A stretch of DNA of 32,202 nucleotides from Magnetococcales bacterium (lineage in GTDB: Bacteria; Pseudomonadota; Magnetococcia; Magnetococcales; UBA8363): contig JADGCQ010000041.1 of the NCBI GenBank assembly GCA_015228925.1, positions 1 through 32,202 of the forward strand, written 5' to 3'. A model generated the notes under the pieces. The model worked only from the letters and a program-made list of their open reading frames with translations. It did no database searches and had not been told where the DNA came from. This document shows positions 30,573-32,202 of this stretch, piece by piece; the stretch's first letter is position 1, and every line of letters starts with the position of its first letter. The translations under genes were made by a program, and so were the position numbers.

Positions 30573-32120
30573 TCATGATTTCCCTTTGCGCACGGCCAGC
30601 AGGGCGCGAATTTTTTGAAGGTTGGATTCCATCCCCTGAATGTAATAAGACGCACCTCTCTCCTGGGCAACTCTCAGGGCGTTCTGAACGACAACCATGG
30701 CCTCCTCCAAGCGAGCTGTACCCCCCTCTCGTTCTCCCAAAGAAAAAAGCACAGTTCCCAGGTTGTTTTGGGTCATGGCCCAATCCAGGGGGACGCGAGC
30801 CTGGGTCCGCTCTTTCAATGCCTCCCGATAGACCTGCACAGCCTCCTCCAAGCGGGTCATGCCGTTCTCACGTTCGCCCAAACGGGAAAGCACAGTTCCC
30901 AGGTTGTTTTGGGTCATGGCCCAATCCAGGGGGACGCGAGCCTGGATCCGCTCTTTCAATGCCTCCCGGTAGACCTGCACAGCCTCCTCCAAGCGGCACG
31001 TACAGTTCTGCCGTTCTCCCAAACTTACAAGCGCATTACCCAAGTTGTTTTTGGTCGCAGCCCAATCCAGGGGAACGCAAGCCTGGGTCCGCTCTTTCAG
31101 AGCCTCCAGGTAGGCATGCACAGCCTTTTCCAAGTGGCACGTACAGTTCTTCCGTTCTCCCAAATTTACAAGCACGTTGCCCAAATTGTTTTGGATCGCA
31201 GCCCAATCCAGGGGGACACGAGCCTGGGTCCGCTCTTCCAGAGCCTCCCGATAGGCCTGCAATGCCTCCTCCAAGCGGGTCGTGCCGCTCTCTCGTTCTC
31301 CCAAACCCCGAAGCGCAATGCCCAGGTTGTTTTGGATCGCAGCCCAATCATCGGGGGCGCGGTCGCGCGGATAGGCTTCGAGGAGTTTCTTATAAAGTTC
31401 GATGGATTTCTCCAAAGCATCATTGTCGCCAAACTCCTCCCCCTGGTGAACCCAAGCGTCGGCCTCCCGTCCCAAATAGGCCAGTTTCCCGGCTTCTTGG
31501 GTTGGGGGCAGGGCGTTGGCGGCAGAGGCAAAATGGCCGGCGGCATCGGCATAACGCAAGCGGGTCATGGCCAATTCCCCACGACTCCCCCAGGTGGCGG
31601 CCATCTCCACCCCTTGCAATTCCAACACCTGGGCCAACAGAGCGTCGGCTTCATCGTGATGGACAGCGGCGATGGCGGCTTCCACTTTTTGCTTCAATTC
31701 AGGGATGCGGCCATCATTGCCCGGAATGGATTGCACCTGCTTGCGCAAAGCCATGTGCCGATCGGCAATCGCCACCAACCTGGCTGGCCATTGTTCCTGA
31801 GGAACATTGTTCTCGTCGAGAATGGCAAAGAAACTTTGGAAAGCACCCTGATTGACCCCAAGCTGCCGTTCCTGCTCATGAATGGTCTGCTCTTGCTCAC
31901 GAGTCAACTCTCGCCAATGGGCCACTTGCGCCTCCACAAGAGCCAGAGCATCCTTGAGTGTCAAACCGTTGTTGTTGATTGTAACAGAATCACTTGGAGT
32001 TTTTTCGCGCTTATTGGAATAAAACGCACCACCGATCCCCAACAGGACGGGAACAACGACTCCCAGGGGGACTGCATTATCTGTAATCCATTGCCAAACG
32101 TCGGCCCCCAAATCACCCAT
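30573..32120 (-). CDS. Membrane-anchored TPR-repeat protein with near-identical repeats
   Basis: 515 residues. One N-terminal transmembrane helix (AVPLGVVVPVLLGIGGAFY, about 16-34) is followed by a basic stretch and a coiled-coil region (about 55-95, REQEQTIHEQERQLG). Helical TPR-like sequence then leads into five or so 47-residue repeats of the form NNLGxxLxxLGER, RLEEAVxxYREALKERT, QARVPLDWA. This TPR_10/12-like variety is frequent in multicellular or signal-associated bacteria and mediates protein binding. Two repeats carry an unusual NCTC motif. The partner is unknown; the layout suggests a cytoplasmic scaffold tethered to the inner membrane. G-rich sequence just upstream of the ATG could serve as the ribosome-binding site. 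Confidence 0.8.
   Translation of the reverse strand: MGDLGADVWQWITDNAVPLGVVVPVLLGIGGAFYSNKREKTPSDSVTINNNGLTLKDALALVEAQVAHWRELTREQEQTIHEQERQLGVNQGAFQSFFAILDENNVPQEQWPARLVAIADRHMALRKQVQSIPGNDGRIPELKQKVEAAIAAVHHDEADALLAQVLELQGVEMAATWGSRGELAMTRLRYADAAGHFASAANALPPTQEAGKLAYLGREADAWVHQGEEFGDNDALEKSIELYKKLLEAYPRDRAPDDWAAIQNNLGIALRGLGERESGTTRLEEALQAYREALEERTQARVPLDWAAIQNNLGNVLVNLGERKNCTCHLEKAVHAYLEALKERTQACVPLDWAATKNNLGNALVSLGERQNCTCRLEEAVQVYREALKERIQARVPLDWAMTQNNLGTVLSRLGERENGMTRLEEAVQVYREALKERTQARVPLDWAMTQNNLGTVLFSLGEREGGTARLEEAMVVVQNALRVAQERGASYYIQGMESNLQKIRALLAVRKGKS
30690..31370 (-). repeat. 141-bp tandem repeats in the TPR gene
   Basis: The block beginning CAATCCAGGG recurs at 30781, 30922, 31063 and 31204 (exactly 141 bp apart), with a diverged copy at 31345. 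The copies are nearly identical, far more than needed to preserve the protein, which points to recent duplication or gene conversion. Confidence 0.9.
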
Positions 32121-32202
32121 CCCCCACCCCCGACGATCCGAGAACCTAGAAGTTCACATGATTCTAAAAGGAATGATCCTTTCATCATCCGGTTGGTGTA
32201 TC

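Noticed and set aside
30509-31855. 448-codon plus-strand frame with apparent Pro/Ser/Gly repeats
   Set aside because: Its repeats are the antisense image of the 141-bp TPR repeats; the minus-strand TPR reading has clear motifs and a membrane anchor.

Overview
The window is bacterial chromosomal DNA, fairly GC-rich and gene-dense. It probably comes from a Gram-negative, sulfur-metabolising proteobacterium, and a Magnetococcales-like (magnetotactic coccus) lineage is my best guess. Three things suggest this: a very large (1678 aa) ferredoxin-dependent 2-oxoacid oxidoreductase beside a fused NfnAB-like flavoprotein, a sulfur-globule-type secreted Gly/Asn/Trp/Tyr-rich protein, and long TPR-glycosyltransferase proteins. 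The assignment is an inference from gene content; no marker gene settles it.

Layout. (1) 1-2.6 kb: a G-run/C-run palindromic repeat, then a TPR protein with a glycosyltransferase-like C-terminal domain. (2) 2.67-4.59 kb: a two-gene module with a 4-bp overlap, an OLD/SMC-like ATPase followed by a DUF4276 protein with TOPRIM-like motifs; this is a probable anti-phage system. (3) 4.6-7.3 kb: the sulfur-globule-type gene with a clear sigma70 promoter and two 3' hairpins, a membrane-anchored retropepsin-like protease, then a ParA ATPase with a small coiled-coil/membrane partner. (4) 7.35-11.66 kb, minus strand: the classical MoxR ATPase - DUF58 - transglutaminase (TgpA-like) operon. (5) 11.7-19.7 kb, minus strand: the giant pyruvate/2-oxoacid:ferredoxin oxidoreductase followed by a GltD/NfnB-NfnA fusion, a two-gene redox operon linking ferredoxin, 2-oxoacids and NAD(P)H.

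(6) 20.06-23.88 kb: tRNA-Ser(UGA) followed by a compact 3.7-kb genomic island. The 15-bp end of the tRNA, including CCA, is repeated at 23867-23881, and paired TGTTACCCC motifs sit inside both ends. The island has no integrase. It carries a truncated transposase interrupted by a 99-bp MITE-like palindromic insert, a YjbQ protein, a GIY-YIG nuclease, an orphan UPF0175 antitoxin, a YhcG/DUF1016 PD-(D/E)XK nuclease and a HicBA pair. The hicA gene contains a perfect 21-bp inverted repeat that overwrites a normally conserved stretch.

(7) 23.9-26.9 kb: an orphan MNT nucleotidyltransferase, an internally deleted hsdM relic, and a tightly overlapping five-gene run (small protein, HEPN/HepT-like toxin, MNT/MntA-like antitoxin, unknown protein, Sir2). 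This run is the best candidate here for an undescribed composite system. (8) 27-29.5 kb: an ABM-fold monooxygenase, a COG1237-like metallo-beta-lactamase-fold hydrolase and a YqhD-like iron alcohol dehydrogenase. (9) 29.5-32.1 kb, minus strand: a Phd/VapC-type toxin-antitoxin pair with its own promoter, a possible antitoxin remnant, and a membrane-anchored TPR protein built from near-identical 141-bp repeats.

Overall, a core redox and cell-envelope block is flanked by accessory DNA rich in toxin-antitoxin and defence-type genes, with the tRNA-Ser site as the visible integration point.
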